DNA of 64,000 bases from Chlamydiales bacterium (GCA_029240075.1 JARBTQ010000003.1:62001-126000); one strand, 5' to 3'. Positions 38,616-49,776 are shown, numbered from the stretch's first letter. The notes: generated by a model from the sequence alone, not told the origin. Numbers and translations are program-made.

Positions 38616-39017
38616 ATGGCTGCAATAATAGATCCCATTGCCGATCTTCTCACGCGTATTCGGAATGGTTGCATGGCAAAAAACCGCTTTATTGATGTCC
38701 CCTTGAGCAAAATGAAATTGACTATCGTGGACATTTTAAAAGCAGAAGGTTTTGTAGAGAATTACCTGGTAAAAGAAGAAAAACCCCAAGGTACTATCCG
38801 TATTTTCTTAAAATATACACGTAACCGCGAGCCAATTATTCGTGGATTGCAAAGAGTGTCACACTGCGGACGTAGACAATATATACGCTGCAGAGATATT
38901 CCTCAAACTTTTGGAGGAATGGGTTTATCCATTATTTCAACTTCAAGAGGGGTTATGTCTGATCGAAAAGCTCGTGAAAATAATCTTGGTGGCGAATTCA
39001 TTTGCCGTATTTGGTAA
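38616..39017 (+). CDS. rpsH: 30S ribosomal protein S8
   Basis: DPIADLLTRIRNGCMA; GMGLSIISTSRGVMSDRKARENNLGGEFICRIW. Confidence 0.97.
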   Translation: MAAIIDPIADLLTRIRNGCMAKNRFIDVPLSKMKLTIVDILKAEGFVENYLVKEEKPQGTIRIFLKYTRNREPIIRGLQRVSHCGRRQYIRCRDIPQTFGGMGLSIISTSRGVMSDRKARENNLGGEFICRIW

Positions 39018-39034
39018 GAGTTAGGAGAAAATAG

Positions 39035-39577
39035 ATGTCTCGTGTAGGTAAAAAGCATATACCAGTTCCGAAAGGGGTGCAAGTCGCTGTGTCTGGACAG
39101 CAAGTAACGGTAAAGGGACCGAAAGGAACGTTAGTTGAAACTCTACTAGCCGGAGTAATTGCCACTGTAGAGAATGATGAAATCGTTATAACTCTTGCTA
39201 CAAACTTAGAAGTTGAATCAAAGATGCATGGCTTATACCGTGCTTTGATCAGCAATATGGTAACTGGCGTTACAACAGGGTTTACAAAAAAACTAGAAAT
39301 GATCGGGGTTGGATTCCGTGCTGCAGTTCAAGGAAAGGTTTTAGACCTACAATTAGGTTTTTCTCATCCAACACGTTTGGATATTCCAACAGATCTTCAA
39401 GTTTCAGTGGATAAAAATACAATAATTAGCATTACAGGTTCGAATAAGCAACACGTAGGACAATTCGCAGCAGAAGTGCGCTCAATGCGTCCGCCTGAAC
39501 CTTATAAAGGTAAAGGTATTCGCTATGAAGGTGAATATGTACGTAAGAAAGCTGGTAAGACTGGTAAGGGCAAATAG
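39035..39577 (+). CDS. rplF: 50S ribosomal protein L6
   Basis: MSRVGKKHIPVPKGVQV; PPEPYKGKGIRYEGEYVRKKAGKTGK. Confidence 0.97.
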   Translation: MSRVGKKHIPVPKGVQVAVSGQQVTVKGPKGTLVETLLAGVIATVENDEIVITLATNLEVESKMHGLYRALISNMVTGVTTGFTKKLEMIGVGFRAAVQGKVLDLQLGFSHPTRLDIPTDLQVSVDKNTIISITGSNKQHVGQFAAEVRSMRPPEPYKGKGIRYEGEYVRKKAGKTGKGK

Positions 39578-39587
39578 GTGATACATA

Positions 39588-39956
39588 ATGGAAAGTAGTG
39601 TACTGAACAAATTAAAACAAAGAGATCGCCGAGCTTTAAGAGTGCGTGCGCAACTACGTGGGACTGCAGAAAAACCCCGTCTTTGTGTTATTAAAACAAA
39701 TTCTCATATTCATGCTCAGTTAATTGATGATGAAGCTGGACATACGCTAGCTAGCGTATCGACTCTATCAAAAGAGTTTAAGAATACAGAGTTCAATCGC
39801 AAAAATAAAGCTTCGGCACACCAATTAGGTTTACACCTAGCTGCTCTAGCCAAAGCAAAGAATATTAAAACAGTAGTTTTCGATCGCGGCCGTTCCAAGT
39901 ATCACGGAGTGATCGCAGCGTTAGCCGATGCTGCGCGAACTGAACTGCAATTCTAA
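39588..39956 (+). CDS. rplR: 50S ribosomal protein L18
   Basis: RRALRVRAQLRGTAEKPRLCVIKTNSHIHAQLIDD; VVFDRGRSKYHGVIAALADAAR. Confidence 0.95.
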   Translation: MESSVLNKLKQRDRRALRVRAQLRGTAEKPRLCVIKTNSHIHAQLIDDEAGHTLASVSTLSKEFKNTEFNRKNKASAHQLGLHLAALAKAKNIKTVVFDRGRSKYHGVIAALADAARTELQF

Positions 39957-39980
39957 TTCAAAAAGAGATAGGAAAAGTTC

Positions 39981-40493
39981 ATGTCAAAGAAATATAAATC
40001 TACCAAATTGCGCTACCAAAAGACAGACGATTTTAACACACAGTTTGAAGAGAAAGTTCTCTATATAAATCGCTGCTCTAAGACAATCAAGGGTGGACGC
40101 AAGATGAGCTTCTCTGCTCTGATATTAGTTGCAGATAAGCAAGGTCACTTAGGATGCGGTTTTGCAAAAGCTAATGAGCTTACGGATGCAATTCAAAAAG
40201 CTGGTGAATCAGCTCGTAAAAGAATCATTACAGTTAACTTAGATGGATCTACTATTCCTCATGAGATTTGCGTAAAGTCAGGAGGAGCTAAAGTATTACT
40301 CAAGCCTGCAAAAGCAGGTACTGGAGTTATTGCAGGTTCTAAGACTCGTGTTATCTTAGAGAGTGTGGGTATACATGATGTTGTTGCTAAGAATTTTGGT
40401 TCCAATCCAATGAACTTAGTTCATGCTGTTATTGAAGCTTTAGAGTCTCTAATCAGTCGTGAAGAATACCAAAAATTACGGGGGACACTGTGA
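39981..40493 (+). CDS. rpsE: 30S ribosomal protein S5
   Basis: EKVLYINRCSKTIKGGRKMSFSALILVADKQGHLGCGFAKA. Confidence 0.95.
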   Translation: MSKKYKSTKLRYQKTDDFNTQFEEKVLYINRCSKTIKGGRKMSFSALILVADKQGHLGCGFAKANELTDAIQKAGESARKRIITVNLDGSTIPHEICVKSGGAKVLLKPAKAGTGVIAGSKTRVILESVGIHDVVAKNFGSNPMNLVHAVIEALESLISREEYQKLRGTL

Positions 40494-40954
40494 TTGATTT
40501 ATCTAATTTAACAAATACTGACCGTCCTAAGAAAAATTCTAAGCGTTTAGGTCGCGGAATTGGTTCCCATAAAGGAAAGACTTCTGGACGTGGTCAAAAA
40601 GGTGGTGGATCTCGTGCCGGCTATCGCCGTAGATGGGGTAATGAGGGAGGCCAATTAGAGCTTTTCAGAAAGTTACCTTGTAAAGGTTTTAGCAATATGC
40701 AATTTAAAGTGACTTACGATGTAGTTAATTTAGGCACTATTAGTGAAATATTTCAAGATGGTGATGTAGTTAGCTTCGAAACTTTAGTGCAAAAGGGATA
40801 TATTAGTGGTAGTTCCACAAGACCCTTAAAATTGTTAGCTAAAGGCGAATTAACAAAGAAAGTAACCATCGAAGTTGATGCCATTTCAGCTAGTGCAAAA
40901 GCTAAGTTAGATACAGCAGGCATCTCTTATGTTGTTCATCAAATTGCAGAATAG
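40490..40954 (+). CDS. rplO: 50S ribosomal protein L15
   Basis: RLGRGIGSHKGKTSGRGQKGGGSRAGYRRRWGNEGGQ; GTG start overlaps the rpsE stop. Confidence 0.95.
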   Translation: MIDLSNLTNTDRPKKNSKRLGRGIGSHKGKTSGRGQKGGGSRAGYRRRWGNEGGQLELFRKLPCKGFSNMQFKVTYDVVNLGTISEIFQDGDVVSFETLVQKGYISGSSTRPLKLLAKGELTKKVTIEVDAISASAKAKLDTAGISYVVHQIAE

Positions 40955-41061
40955 TTCTGTATTTTGAAACAAATTATGTTGGGAGTCTTTTGTAGACTCT
41001 CAATATAAATTAATGGCATCAATCGTAGGTTTTTTTTGACTCGTTTAATCAATTGTTTTTC

Positions 41062-42438
41062 ATGATCGAATCACTCAAACGCATATTTCTGATACCGGAA
41101 TTAAAAAGTAAGATTATTTTTACGCTGCTCATGCTTGTTGTATGCCGCTTAGGAGTATTTATTCCTGTGCCAGGCATTAACGGTGAACTGGCTTTAAGTG
41201 TCTTTAAGCAAATTACGGGTGGTGGACAAAACTTATTTCAGCTAGTAGATGTTTTTTCTGGGGGAGCTTTCTCCAAAATGACTATTACAGCTTTAAGTGT
41301 CGTCCCTTATATTTCAGCAACCATCATTATGCAGTTGCTTGTTGCTGTTTTTCCTGCCTTACAGCGGGAACTAAAAGAGATGCCAGAAGTTGGAAAAAGA
41401 AAGATCTCAAAGTGGACACGTCTTTTTACAGTTGTTTTGTCAACATTACAAGCTTCTCTATATGCTAGGCATGCTTTGCACCTTAATTTGTCTTATCCTG
41501 GTGTTATTGTTCCAGAGATACTCGACTTTACTCTCTTTGGAATGCCTATTTTATTTTACCTAGTTGTGATGCTTACGATGACAACGGGAACTCTCCTTTT
41601 AATGTGGATCGGTGAGCAGATCACAGAAAAAGGTATAGGTAATGGTATGAGCTTGATAATTGCTATTGGTATTTTATCATCCATTCCAACAGCAGTGGGA
41701 TCAGTTATACAACAATTAAATCTTGATTCTCAAGAGCCTGGGCAATTGAATTTGTCTTCTTTATTACTGTTAATGGCTATATTTATATTTGTTATTATAG
41801 CAACGGTTTTAATCATACAAGGGCAACGCAAAATTCCCTTACAGTATGCTAGACGTATTGTTGGTCGACGCGAAGTACAAGGGTCAGGAAGCTCTTATAT
41901 CCCTCTTAAAGTAAATTATGCAGGGGTTGTACCAGTTATTTTTGCTTCTTCGCTACTACTATTTCCAGCGACTATAGGACAGTTTTTAGGAAAGGAATCC
42001 TGGATTGGAGCTTTAGCAGGCTCTTTAACGCCAGATACATGGTTACATACAGCTTTGTATGTTTTGTTAATTATATTCTTTACATATTTTTGGACAGCTA
42101 CTCAATTTCATCCTGATCAGATAGCTTCTGATATGAAACGTAATGGGGCTTTTATTCCAGGAATCAAGCAAGGTAAGCCAACACAAGATTATTTAGAATC
42201 TACAATGCAAAGAATTACGTTTATAGGCGCAATCTTTCTAGCTATTATCGCTGTGTTCCCTACTTTGATTGGCAAGATGCTGAGTATAGATCCTAACATC
42301 CGAGCATTTTTTGGAGGAACTTCACTCCTCATTTTAGTGGGAGTAGTTCTTGATACATTACAACAAATAGAATCCCACCTACTCATGCACCGTTATGATG
42401 GTTTCTTAAAAAAGGGGCGAGTGAGAGGGAAAGCTTAA
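41062..42438 (+). CDS. secY: Preprotein translocase subunit SecY
   Basis: [76 protein letters not shown] at 41062 preferred. Confidence 0.96.
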   Translation: MIESLKRIFLIPELKSKIIFTLLMLVVCRLGVFIPVPGINGELALSVFKQITGGGQNLFQLVDVFSGGAFSKMTITALSVVPYISATIIMQLLVAVFPALQRELKEMPEVGKRKISKWTRLFTVVLSTLQASLYARHALHLNLSYPGVIVPEILDFTLFGMPILFYLVVMLTMTTGTLLLMWIGEQITEKGIGNGMSLIIAIGILSSIPTAVGSVIQQLNLDSQEPGQLNLSSLLLLMAIFIFVIIATVLIIQGQRKIPLQYARRIVGRREVQGSGSSYIPLKVNYAGVVPVIFASSLLLFPATIGQFLGKESWIGALAGSLTPDTWLHTALYVLLIIFFTYFWTATQFHPDQIASDMKRNGAFIPGIKQGKPTQDYLESTMQRITFIGAIFLAIIAVFPTLIGKMLSIDPNIRAFFGGTSLLILVGVVLDTLQQIESHLLMHRYDGFLKKGRVRGKA

Positions 42439-42555
42439 TTGCTAGATAAAGTAAATGTGTAATAAAAACCTGAAATGGTGAGTTGCATACTTTACACGTT
42501 ATGATGTAAAATGATAAAATTGATGATTGTTTTTTATCGATAAGGAGAGAAAAAC

Positions 42556-42924
42556 ATGCCCCGCATTATCGGGATTGACATTCCTAGTAACAAACGTTTG
42601 GAAGTCAGTTTAACTTATATTTACGGCATAGGCCGCAAGCTTTCTAACGCTATTATCTCAAAATTAGGTTTAAACCCTGATTCGAGAGCTAAAGAATTGA
42701 CAGAAGAAGATATCAGCCGACTCAACGCTCTTATTCAATCTGAATATACAGTTGAAGGGGATTTAAGACGTCAAATTCAAAATAACATTAAGCGACTCAT
42801 CAGCATCCATTCTTATAGAGGTTTGCGCCATCGCTTAAACCTTCCTGTACGTGGTCAACGCACAAGAACAAACTCTAGGACTCGTAAAGGTAAACGCAAA
42901 ACTGTTGCGAATAAGAAGAAGTAA
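42556..42924 (+). CDS. rpsM: 30S ribosomal protein S13
   Basis: [53 protein letters not shown]. Confidence 0.97.
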   Translation: MPRIIGIDIPSNKRLEVSLTYIYGIGRKLSNAIISKLGLNPDSRAKELTEEDISRLNALIQSEYTVEGDLRRQIQNNIKRLISIHSYRGLRHRLNLPVRGQRTRTNSRTRKGKRKTVANKKK

Positions 42925-42950
42925 AGTAAATAAGTGAGGAGAGCTTAGTC

Positions 42951-43358
42951 TTGAATAAACAAACAACGACAGGAAAAAAAACTGTAAAGACAAAAAAGAA
43001 ACAGCAACGTATTGTTCCTGCTGGGATTGTACACGTTAAAGCAACTTTTAATAATACTATTGTTTCTATTACTGATTTAATGGGTAACGTTATATCATGG
43101 GCTTCCGCTGGAAAAGTAAACTTCTCAGGTTCTCGTAAGTCATCATCTTTTGCTGCAACTGTCGCGGCGCAAGATGCTGCTAAAGCAGCGATGGCTGTTG
43201 GAATGAAAGAAGTTGAAGTAAGAATCAAAGGAGCTGGAGCTGGTAGGGAATCTGCTGTTAGAGGGTTACAAAGCACAGGTTTAAATATTACATTAATTAG
43301 TGATAAAACTCCGGTACCTCATAACGGATGCCGTCCACGTAAGCGTCGACGTGTATAA
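42951..43358 (+). CDS. rpsK: 30S ribosomal protein S11
   Basis: [62 protein letters not shown] start. Confidence 0.96.
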   Translation: MNKQTTTGKKTVKTKKKQQRIVPAGIVHVKATFNNTIVSITDLMGNVISWASAGKVNFSGSRKSSSFAATVAAQDAAKAAMAVGMKEVEVRIKGAGAGRESAVRGLQSTGLNITLISDKTPVPHNGCRPRKRRRV

Positions 43359-43784
43359 GGATATTGCATAGGCCCTATATCAGATTTGAGGCTCTATTTG
43401 TTTTTAAAAATTCACATCTCCGTTATTTCGAAATTGTCTGTGTATAACGAAAAAGAGCAAATAATCCTCAAATTTGTCCTCTTAGATAAAAACAAGAATA
43501 GGCTGTAGAACTTAAAAAAGTTCTTCAGTCTTTCGTTGTTTTTTCTACAAGAAAAGTGTAGATTATAGGGCTTATTTCGATTACCGATAAATTGTTGCAA
43601 TAATAGAGTTCATGCCTGAAAGTTTTGTAGTAAAAGCTGCTTATTAGGCTTCAGGAAAATTATTTTACTTTAGGGTAGTTGCAAAAATGATGTTTAAAAG
43701 CTTTTTCAGAGTTCATAAAGCATTTGCAATCTACAAAACTTGCCGGCTAGGTATTTTTTATTTTATTTAATGAGGAGTTAATTC

Positions 43785-44903
43785 ATGTCACAGGGTAAAC
43801 CTGAGAATGAACCAGTGGTCTATGGCAGATTTGAGATGCCAGAAAAAATTCGCATTGATGAATCAACTGCAACATCCACTTTTGCCCGATTTATAGCAGA
43901 GCCTTTTGCCCGTGGATTTGGTCATACAATTGGTAACACCTTTAGAAGATTGCTTTTAAATGCGCTAGAAGCGCCGGCAATTATCTCTGTTCGAATTGAA
44001 GGGATCTCCCATGAATTTATGGCTGTAGAAGGCATTATTGAAGATATGACTAATATCATATTAAATTTCAAATGCGCTTTACTTAGAGATCTTCATTTTA
44101 GCCATGAAGGGGATTTATACCAACCTCGCCAGATTACAAAAGTTCTTGATATTACAGTAGAAGACTTGGATGCAACTGGTCAATATATAGTGACTTTAGG
44201 TGATATTATTGATGAGTCGCAATTTGAGATTATCAATTCTGACTTGCATTTGTTTACAGTTACTAGACCAATGACCCGTAGAATTGATCTTAAAATCGGA
44301 ATTGGTCGTGGATATGTACCATCAGAACGAATTGCTATAGAGAATAAATTATTTGATGAGATTATCATCGACGCTGTATTCTCCCCTGTACGTTTAGTAA
44401 ATTATTCTATCGAGAATACACGTGTAGGACAAGATACAGACTATGATAGATTAATTTTAGAGATTACAACAGATGGTCGTGTATCACCTAAAGAAGCACT
44501 TTCGTTTGTAGCACAAATCGCTATACGCCATTTTGAAGTATTTCATCGCAAATTGCCAACTTACGATTTGGCATTTGAAGAGGATTCCATTGAAGAAATC
44601 ACCGATTTTGATGAGATTATGCAGAAAGCAGCACTGCGTATCAATGAAATCGAATTATCTGTACGTTCAACTAACTGCTTAGTAAGTGCAGGAATTGAAT
44701 TTATTGGAGAATTAGTTATCAAGCGTCGCGAAGATATGTTGAAGTATCGCAATTTTGGTAAGAAATCTCTTAATGAAATTGAACAAAAGCTTCATGAAAT
44801 GGGACTTGCTCTAGGAATGGATCTTTCCAAATATGGGATCAATTCTGACAATGTAGGAGCAATAATACAAGAATATTTAGCTGAAAGAAGCAAATCTAAG
44901 TAG
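43785..44903 (+). CDS. rpoA: RNA polymerase subunit alpha
   Basis: [26 protein letters not shown]; alpha-CTD region [21 protein letters not shown]. Confidence 0.97.
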   Translation: MSQGKPENEPVVYGRFEMPEKIRIDESTATSTFARFIAEPFARGFGHTIGNTFRRLLLNALEAPAIISVRIEGISHEFMAVEGIIEDMTNIILNFKCALLRDLHFSHEGDLYQPRQITKVLDITVEDLDATGQYIVTLGDIIDESQFEIINSDLHLFTVTRPMTRRIDLKIGIGRGYVPSERIAIENKLFDEIIIDAVFSPVRLVNYSIENTRVGQDTDYDRLILEITTDGRVSPKEALSFVAQIAIRHFEVFHRKLPTYDLAFEEDSIEEITDFDEIMQKAALRINEIELSVRSTNCLVSAGIEFIGELVIKRREDMLKYRNFGKKSLNEIEQKLHEMGLALGMDLSKYGINSDNVGAIIQEYLAERSKSK

Positions 44904-44919
44904 AAAGAGTAAGGCTATT

Positions 44920-45351
44920 ATGAGACACAGAAAAAATACATCAAGAAAGTTGGGAAGAAACTCTTCACATCGTCGATGCTTGATAGCTAACATGCTTAAG
45001 GCACTCATTGAGAATGAAAGAATCGAAACAACTATCCCTAAGGCTAAGGAATTACGTCGTCATGCTGACCATATGATTACTTTAGCAAAAGAAAACACTT
45101 TAGCTAGCCGTCGTCGTGCTATTGCTGAGATGATGATTCAATTCAATCCTTTAACTGCAAAGGAAGCTCGTCAAGCTAAAGCTGGGGATCTAAGTTCTTA
45201 TAACACCGACCGTGTGGTTGTTAAAAAGTTATTTGAAATATTAGGCCCTCGTTTTACAGAAAGACAAGGTGGCTATACAAGAATCATTCCTGGTACGGTC
45301 CGTATTGGTGACAATGCTAAAACTTGTATCATAGAGTATTTAGCTAACTAA
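44920..45351 (+). CDS. rplQ: 50S ribosomal protein L17
   Basis: [46 protein letters not shown]. Confidence 0.97.
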   Translation: MRHRKNTSRKLGRNSSHRRCLIANMLKALIENERIETTIPKAKELRRHADHMITLAKENTLASRRRAIAEMMIQFNPLTAKEARQAKAGDLSSYNTDRVVVKKLFEILGPRFTERQGGYTRIIPGTVRIGDNAKTCIIEYLAN

Positions 45352-45368
45352 GCTTATCTCTATCTCTA

Positions 45369-45411
45369 TTAAGTATGTAAGGTCTTTTTTTATAGGGACT
45401 TACATATTTAA
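45369..45411. terminator. Long hairpin after rplQ
   Basis: TTAAGTATGTAAG / CTTACATATTTAA, 13-bp stem with one G-U pair; a T7 run lies inside the loop rather than after the stem. Confidence 0.5.
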
Positions 45412-45735
45412 TGGAATCTGTTCTATTACACTTCCTTCCTAACTTTTGTTTACAGTTCCGGTAAAATCCTTTACAAAAACCTACAAAGCTTTGTTAATAA
45501 CTCCTATGTTCTTCTAAGGACCTTATAAACTTATATAGAACTTATCTATTCCCTTCTACATACCTCCTTATTACAATGATGATTTTTAGTTTCTAAAGAT
45601 TATCAATTTAGAGTTTATAAATTATTGTAAAATATATAAGATAGGATAGGTTGCATAAGTGATTTTTATGCTCATACCTATCTATTTATTTACCATAAAT
45701 AATCTAACCTAAACTTTAAATTTAAAATAATTATT

Positions 45736-46761
45736 ATGAATTTTAGAGATAATACTTTAGTTTTACCTCAAGATATTGCATTTGATATCTACGATCTTTT
45801 AAATGAAAAGAGCCTTAATTCAGTTCCTCTTGTATGTAAAGCTTGGCACGAGTCAGTTACTGATTATTGGTTTCAATCTCTAAGAAAGAGACGAACAGAA
45901 TTTGTAACTAACAGTAATAATATGCTCCTTTATAGGAGAGTGATGAAAATTTTATTTGCGAGAAGTAATCAAGTAATACAAGGTTCAAAAATAGAATCAA
46001 AACAAGGGGAAGTTAGTACGGAAGGCAGGATTGACTTTACTGAATCTTACAGTCACCAAAAACCTTTAATTAGCCCCAATAGAGACAATAATTGTACAAC
46101 TCTTACTTTTAAAGGTTTTAGCTTAACCGGAAGAGAATTAAGCTTCATACCTCATATATTCCCTAGACTAGAAAATATAAAATTAGCAGGTTTCTTAGCA
46201 AATATGGCTGATTCAAAACGGATTTCGATTCTTGTAGGAATTGCTAACTGTACACAAATAAAAGGCTTAGACTTAAGTAATAATGGATTAAAAGGATCAG
46301 ATTTGGAGGTATTATCATCTTTGAAATCTTTAATTTGCCTTAACTTGAGTAAAAATCCTGAAATTTGTCTTTATGGTCTTAAATTTTTAGCAACCTCAAA
46401 CCTTGCAAAACAGTTATGTTATTTAGATATAAGTAAAGGGACTGTTAATACTGAAACTCTGAAATTTCAAAATGCTAAAATGAAGAAAAAAGCAGAAAGA
46501 AAAATAAAATTAAGGAGTAAAGGTAAAAAGGCTTACCCAACAGAATCTATAACCCTTACTTTTCCCTTTGATTCTATCTATGAAAATTTTGTTAATTTAA
46601 ATTACTTAGACTTAAGCGAAAATAATATAGGCGACATAAGAGCAAAGAAACTGTCATTTCCGCAAAGTTTGCAAAACTTAAAGCTGATAAACAACCTGCT
46701 TTCAAGCGATATTAAATCTTGCCTTAGAACGGCATATCCAAGCATAAATATTGAGTTTTAA
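45736..46761 (+). CDS. F-box-like and leucine-rich-repeat protein (candidate effector)
   Basis: N-terminal LPQDIAFDIYDLLNEKSLNSVPLVCKAWHESVTDYWFQSL (F-box-like); LRRs IKGLDLSNNGLKGSDLEVLSSLKSLICLNLSKNPEICLYGL; LNYLDLSENNIGD. Confidence 0.8.
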   Translation: MNFRDNTLVLPQDIAFDIYDLLNEKSLNSVPLVCKAWHESVTDYWFQSLRKRRTEFVTNSNNMLLYRRVMKILFARSNQVIQGSKIESKQGEVSTEGRIDFTESYSHQKPLISPNRDNNCTTLTFKGFSLTGRELSFIPHIFPRLENIKLAGFLANMADSKRISILVGIANCTQIKGLDLSNNGLKGSDLEVLSSLKSLICLNLSKNPEICLYGLKFLATSNLAKQLCYLDISKGTVNTETLKFQNAKMKKKAERKIKLRSKGKKAYPTESITLTFPFDSIYENFVNLNYLDLSENNIGDIRAKKLSFPQSLQNLKLINNLLSSDIKSCLRTAYPSINIEF

Positions 46762-46853
46762 CTAGGAATTTTATTTTATAAGCACTCTTCCTACTATCTA
46801 AAGTTTTGAGTTGAGAAAGTCGATACCTTAATTAAGATGGTTAGGAGGAATGC

Positions 46854-49766
46854 ATGTCTACGAAAGAAAAAAAGTATTATTGGCGTAAAAGCCGTGTTAT
46901 ATCTTTACTAGCTTGGTTAGTTCTTTTTGTCAGTATAGTCCCCTTACTAGAGACTATAGGGTGGATACCTGAAGGTAATTCTTTTATTTTTCGTTGTGCT
47001 CTTTTACCTACTCTTTTAGTTGTTCTTACAGAGCAAATTGCTTTTAGAATCAGTACTTTTGTCATCGTTATTTTTGCAATTTTTAGTTTAAATAGTTTTC
47101 AGCCTCTTCCTCTCACGCAATTTATTGAAGGATTAAATTATCGTATCCGTGATGTCTGGTTTGAATTGAGAGGATTTAAACCAACCTCGGGACAGATCGT
47201 TATTGTAGATTTAGATGAGAAGAGTTTGGCTGAAGTAGGGCAATGGCCGTGGCCTCGTTCTTTGATTGCCGAAATGGTTGAAACACTGCAAAAAGATGGG
47301 GCAAAAGTGATCGGCTTTGATATGGTCTTTTCAGAGAAAGATCGTCTTTCTTTAAAAGATTGGGTCGCTATTACGCAAGATACTGGAATAGTCAAACAAG
47401 CTAATTTAGATCCCCATAATTCTACTTTATCATGGCATATACCAGCTGAAACGGTTAAAAATTTAATTTGTAACGCTTGGATTGCACGTTGGAAAAATCT
47501 TCCTAACTTCACAATCGACTCTAACTGGAATGCTTTGGAACTAGAAAGCTATCTTACACAGTTTTACTTAGATCAGAAAAAGATTGAATGGGAAGCTGAG
47601 CAAGCTGATTTAGCTGGACAGGCTTATGTCAATGGTAAAAACTATCATAAATTGCCTTTTTCCTCCCCTATATCCCCCTTGTTAAACATGGGCCGTGAAG
47701 CTCATGAACTATTTTATTTGCATTGCGACTGGACGACGGATAAGCCCCTTAAAGAGGGTGCCGATGTTGTTTTTGATAATGATTTAGCTTTAGGTGCGGC
47801 TTTTACAGATAATGTGGTTGCTGGTGCATTTCTAACTTTTGACTCGATAAATAATAGCTCCAGTTCCCTATTTGTAGGTCCTAAAGTTTATGAGCAAGGG
47901 GGAATCGTCCTAGCCTCTGAGATTCAAAATGTGGATGATATATTTCCTGCATTGCGAATTGCAGATAAGCAGATCATCAATATCCCTATTTTGCAGCAAA
48001 ACATCAAACGGCAAGGTTTGTTTAATATCATACCTGATTCTGCTGGAACAGCTCGCTATTATACTCTGATGTTAAAGGCTCCTATATATTCTGAAACGAT
48101 GATTCTTAAAGAAGGTAAAGAGGATAGTACTGGAGGGGAACTATTAAACCCTGATAACTATACAACTAAAATTATCCCACAAATTTTTACTTATCCAACT
48201 CTAGCTTTAGAAATGTTTCGGGTTGGTAATCGCTACACTAAGTCTGAAGCAACAATCATAAATGGAAAAAAGGGAATTTTATTACAACGGGAAGATTTGA
48301 AGGAAAAGGATAGAAAACAAGGTTTAAATCAGCGATTTATTCCTGTCGATATTAAAGGAGATATTCATCTTAACTATTTTAACTCTGGTGTTGCTTGGGG
48401 ACCAACAAGCGAATACGGTTCGGAGTATTATTACAAATATGTTTCACTAGCAGATGTGATTGCTCGTCGCTTTGAACCTGGCATTTTTAAAGACAAGTAC
48501 GTTTTAATAGGATCAACATCAGCTACGTTTCATGATCTAATTGATAGTCCCTATAATTCAACCCATCCGGGGTTAGCAGTACACGCTAACATGTTAGATA
48601 ATTTCATATCAGAAGACTATATTGTTGATGATCTGGATTATAATGTTTTGTATTCGTTTCTAGGGGTTTTACTAGGTGGCCTTATCTGTGCAGTATTAGT
48701 ATCTTATACAAACCCTTTAATAGGGGCTGCTTTTGGATGCACAGTTTTAACTCTACTACCGATTTACAGTTACTATCAAATGGTATACAACCACCAAATC
48801 TTCGACTTTGTATATATCTGGATCAGTTGCTTAGTCATTATGATTTTTGTCATTATCGTCAACTTTTTCCTAGTCGGTAGGGAAAGCCGCTTCTTAGCAC
48901 AACAATTTGCCTCCATGGTTTCTGGTGAACTTTTAGAAAAGCTTAAGAATGATCCAAATAGCGTTTCTCTTGAGGGACAAAAAGCGATGATTTCAGTCAT
49001 GTTCTCTGATGTAGCAGGGTTTACCACTATATCAGAAAAGTTAAGTCCTCAGTTACTCGTAAAAGTCCTTAATGATTATTTAACACCTATGACCCATATT
49101 ATTCTTAAATATGATGGGTTTATTGATAAATTTATTGGGGATGCGATTATGGCCTGCTGGGGAATTCCCTACCCTGACGAAAATCATGCAGTTAAAGCTT
49201 GTTACGCTTGTTTAGACCAACAAAAAGCCCTTGTTAATATAGCTCAGAAGATTAAAGATGATCATGGGATTGATATTTATGTACGTATGGGGGTTTCTTC
49301 TGGGGAAGTCTCGGCTGCTTTGATGGGTTCAGATCAACGTAAAAGTTATACGGTGATGGGAGATGTCGTTAATTTAGGTGCTCGTTTGGAGCCAGCTTGT
49401 AAAGATTATGGAATTCTTATCTTAATTAGTGAAAAGACTTATATGGCAGCTAGAGATAAGATAGAGGCTCGTTGTATCGATAAGATTGTAGTGAAAGGGA
49501 AAACAGAAGCAATCCCTGTTTATGAGTTAATGGGTAAAAAAGGGGAACTTTCAACAGACCAACTTAGGAAGAAAGATCTTTTTGATGCAGCCCTTGAACT
49601 GCATTGGCAGCGAGATTGGGATAGTTCTTTAGATAAACTAAAAGAGATAGTGACTATAGATCCTACTGATGGCCCTACTTTAAACCTTATCGAGAGGGTT
49701 GAGCATTACAAAATAGAACCTCCTAGTGCTGATTGGCAAGGGGAAATTGTCAAAAAAACAAAATAA
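46854..49766 (+). CDS. CHASE2-domain class III adenylate cyclase
   Basis: CHASE2-like RDVWFELRGFKPTSGQIVIVDLDEKSLAEVGQWPWPR..GFDMVFSEKD; TM helices; cyclase SVMFSDVAGFTTISEKLSP, DKFIGDAIMACWG, SYTVMGDVVNLGARLE. Confidence 0.92.
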   Translation: MSTKEKKYYWRKSRVISLLAWLVLFVSIVPLLETIGWIPEGNSFIFRCALLPTLLVVLTEQIAFRISTFVIVIFAIFSLNSFQPLPLTQFIEGLNYRIRDVWFELRGFKPTSGQIVIVDLDEKSLAEVGQWPWPRSLIAEMVETLQKDGAKVIGFDMVFSEKDRLSLKDWVAITQDTGIVKQANLDPHNSTLSWHIPAETVKNLICNAWIARWKNLPNFTIDSNWNALELESYLTQFYLDQKKIEWEAEQADLAGQAYVNGKNYHKLPFSSPISPLLNMGREAHELFYLHCDWTTDKPLKEGADVVFDNDLALGAAFTDNVVAGAFLTFDSINNSSSSLFVGPKVYEQGGIVLASEIQNVDDIFPALRIADKQIINIPILQQNIKRQGLFNIIPDSAGTARYYTLMLKAPIYSETMILKEGKEDSTGGELLNPDNYTTKIIPQIFTYPTLALEMFRVGNRYTKSEATIINGKKGILLQREDLKEKDRKQGLNQRFIPVDIKGDIHLNYFNSGVAWGPTSEYGSEYYYKYVSLADVIARRFEPGIFKDKYVLIGSTSATFHDLIDSPYNSTHPGLAVHANMLDNFISEDYIVDDLDYNVLYSFLGVLLGGLICAVLVSYTNPLIGAAFGCTVLTLLPIYSYYQMVYNHQIFDFVYIWISCLVIMIFVIIVNFFLVGRESRFLAQQFASMVSGELLEKLKNDPNSVSLEGQKAMISVMFSDVAGFTTISEKLSPQLLVKVLNDYLTPMTHIILKYDGFIDKFIGDAIMACWGIPYPDENHAVKACYACLDQQKALVNIAQKIKDDHGIDIYVRMGVSSGEVSAALMGSDQRKSYTVMGDVVNLGARLEPACKDYGILILISEKTYMAARDKIEARCIDKIVVKGKTEAIPVYELMGKKGELSTDQLRKKDLFDAALELHWQRDWDSSLDKLKEIVTIDPTDGPTLNLIERVEHYKIEPPSADWQGEIVKKTK

Positions 49767-49776
49767 ATTTCATCTT

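Noticed and set aside
42875-43276. 133-aa reverse ORF across rpsM/rpsK
   Set aside because: Shadow ORF opposite ribosomal protein S11
43412-43600. 62-aa reverse ORF in the rpsK-rpoA spacer
   Set aside because: AT-rich composition, no motif; spacer structure is the better explanation
37042-43635. Shared 13-mer TTTTGTAGTAAAA in the rplN leader (37042) and rpoA leader (43623)
   Set aside because: Intriguing but low complexity in AT-rich DNA; chance not excluded
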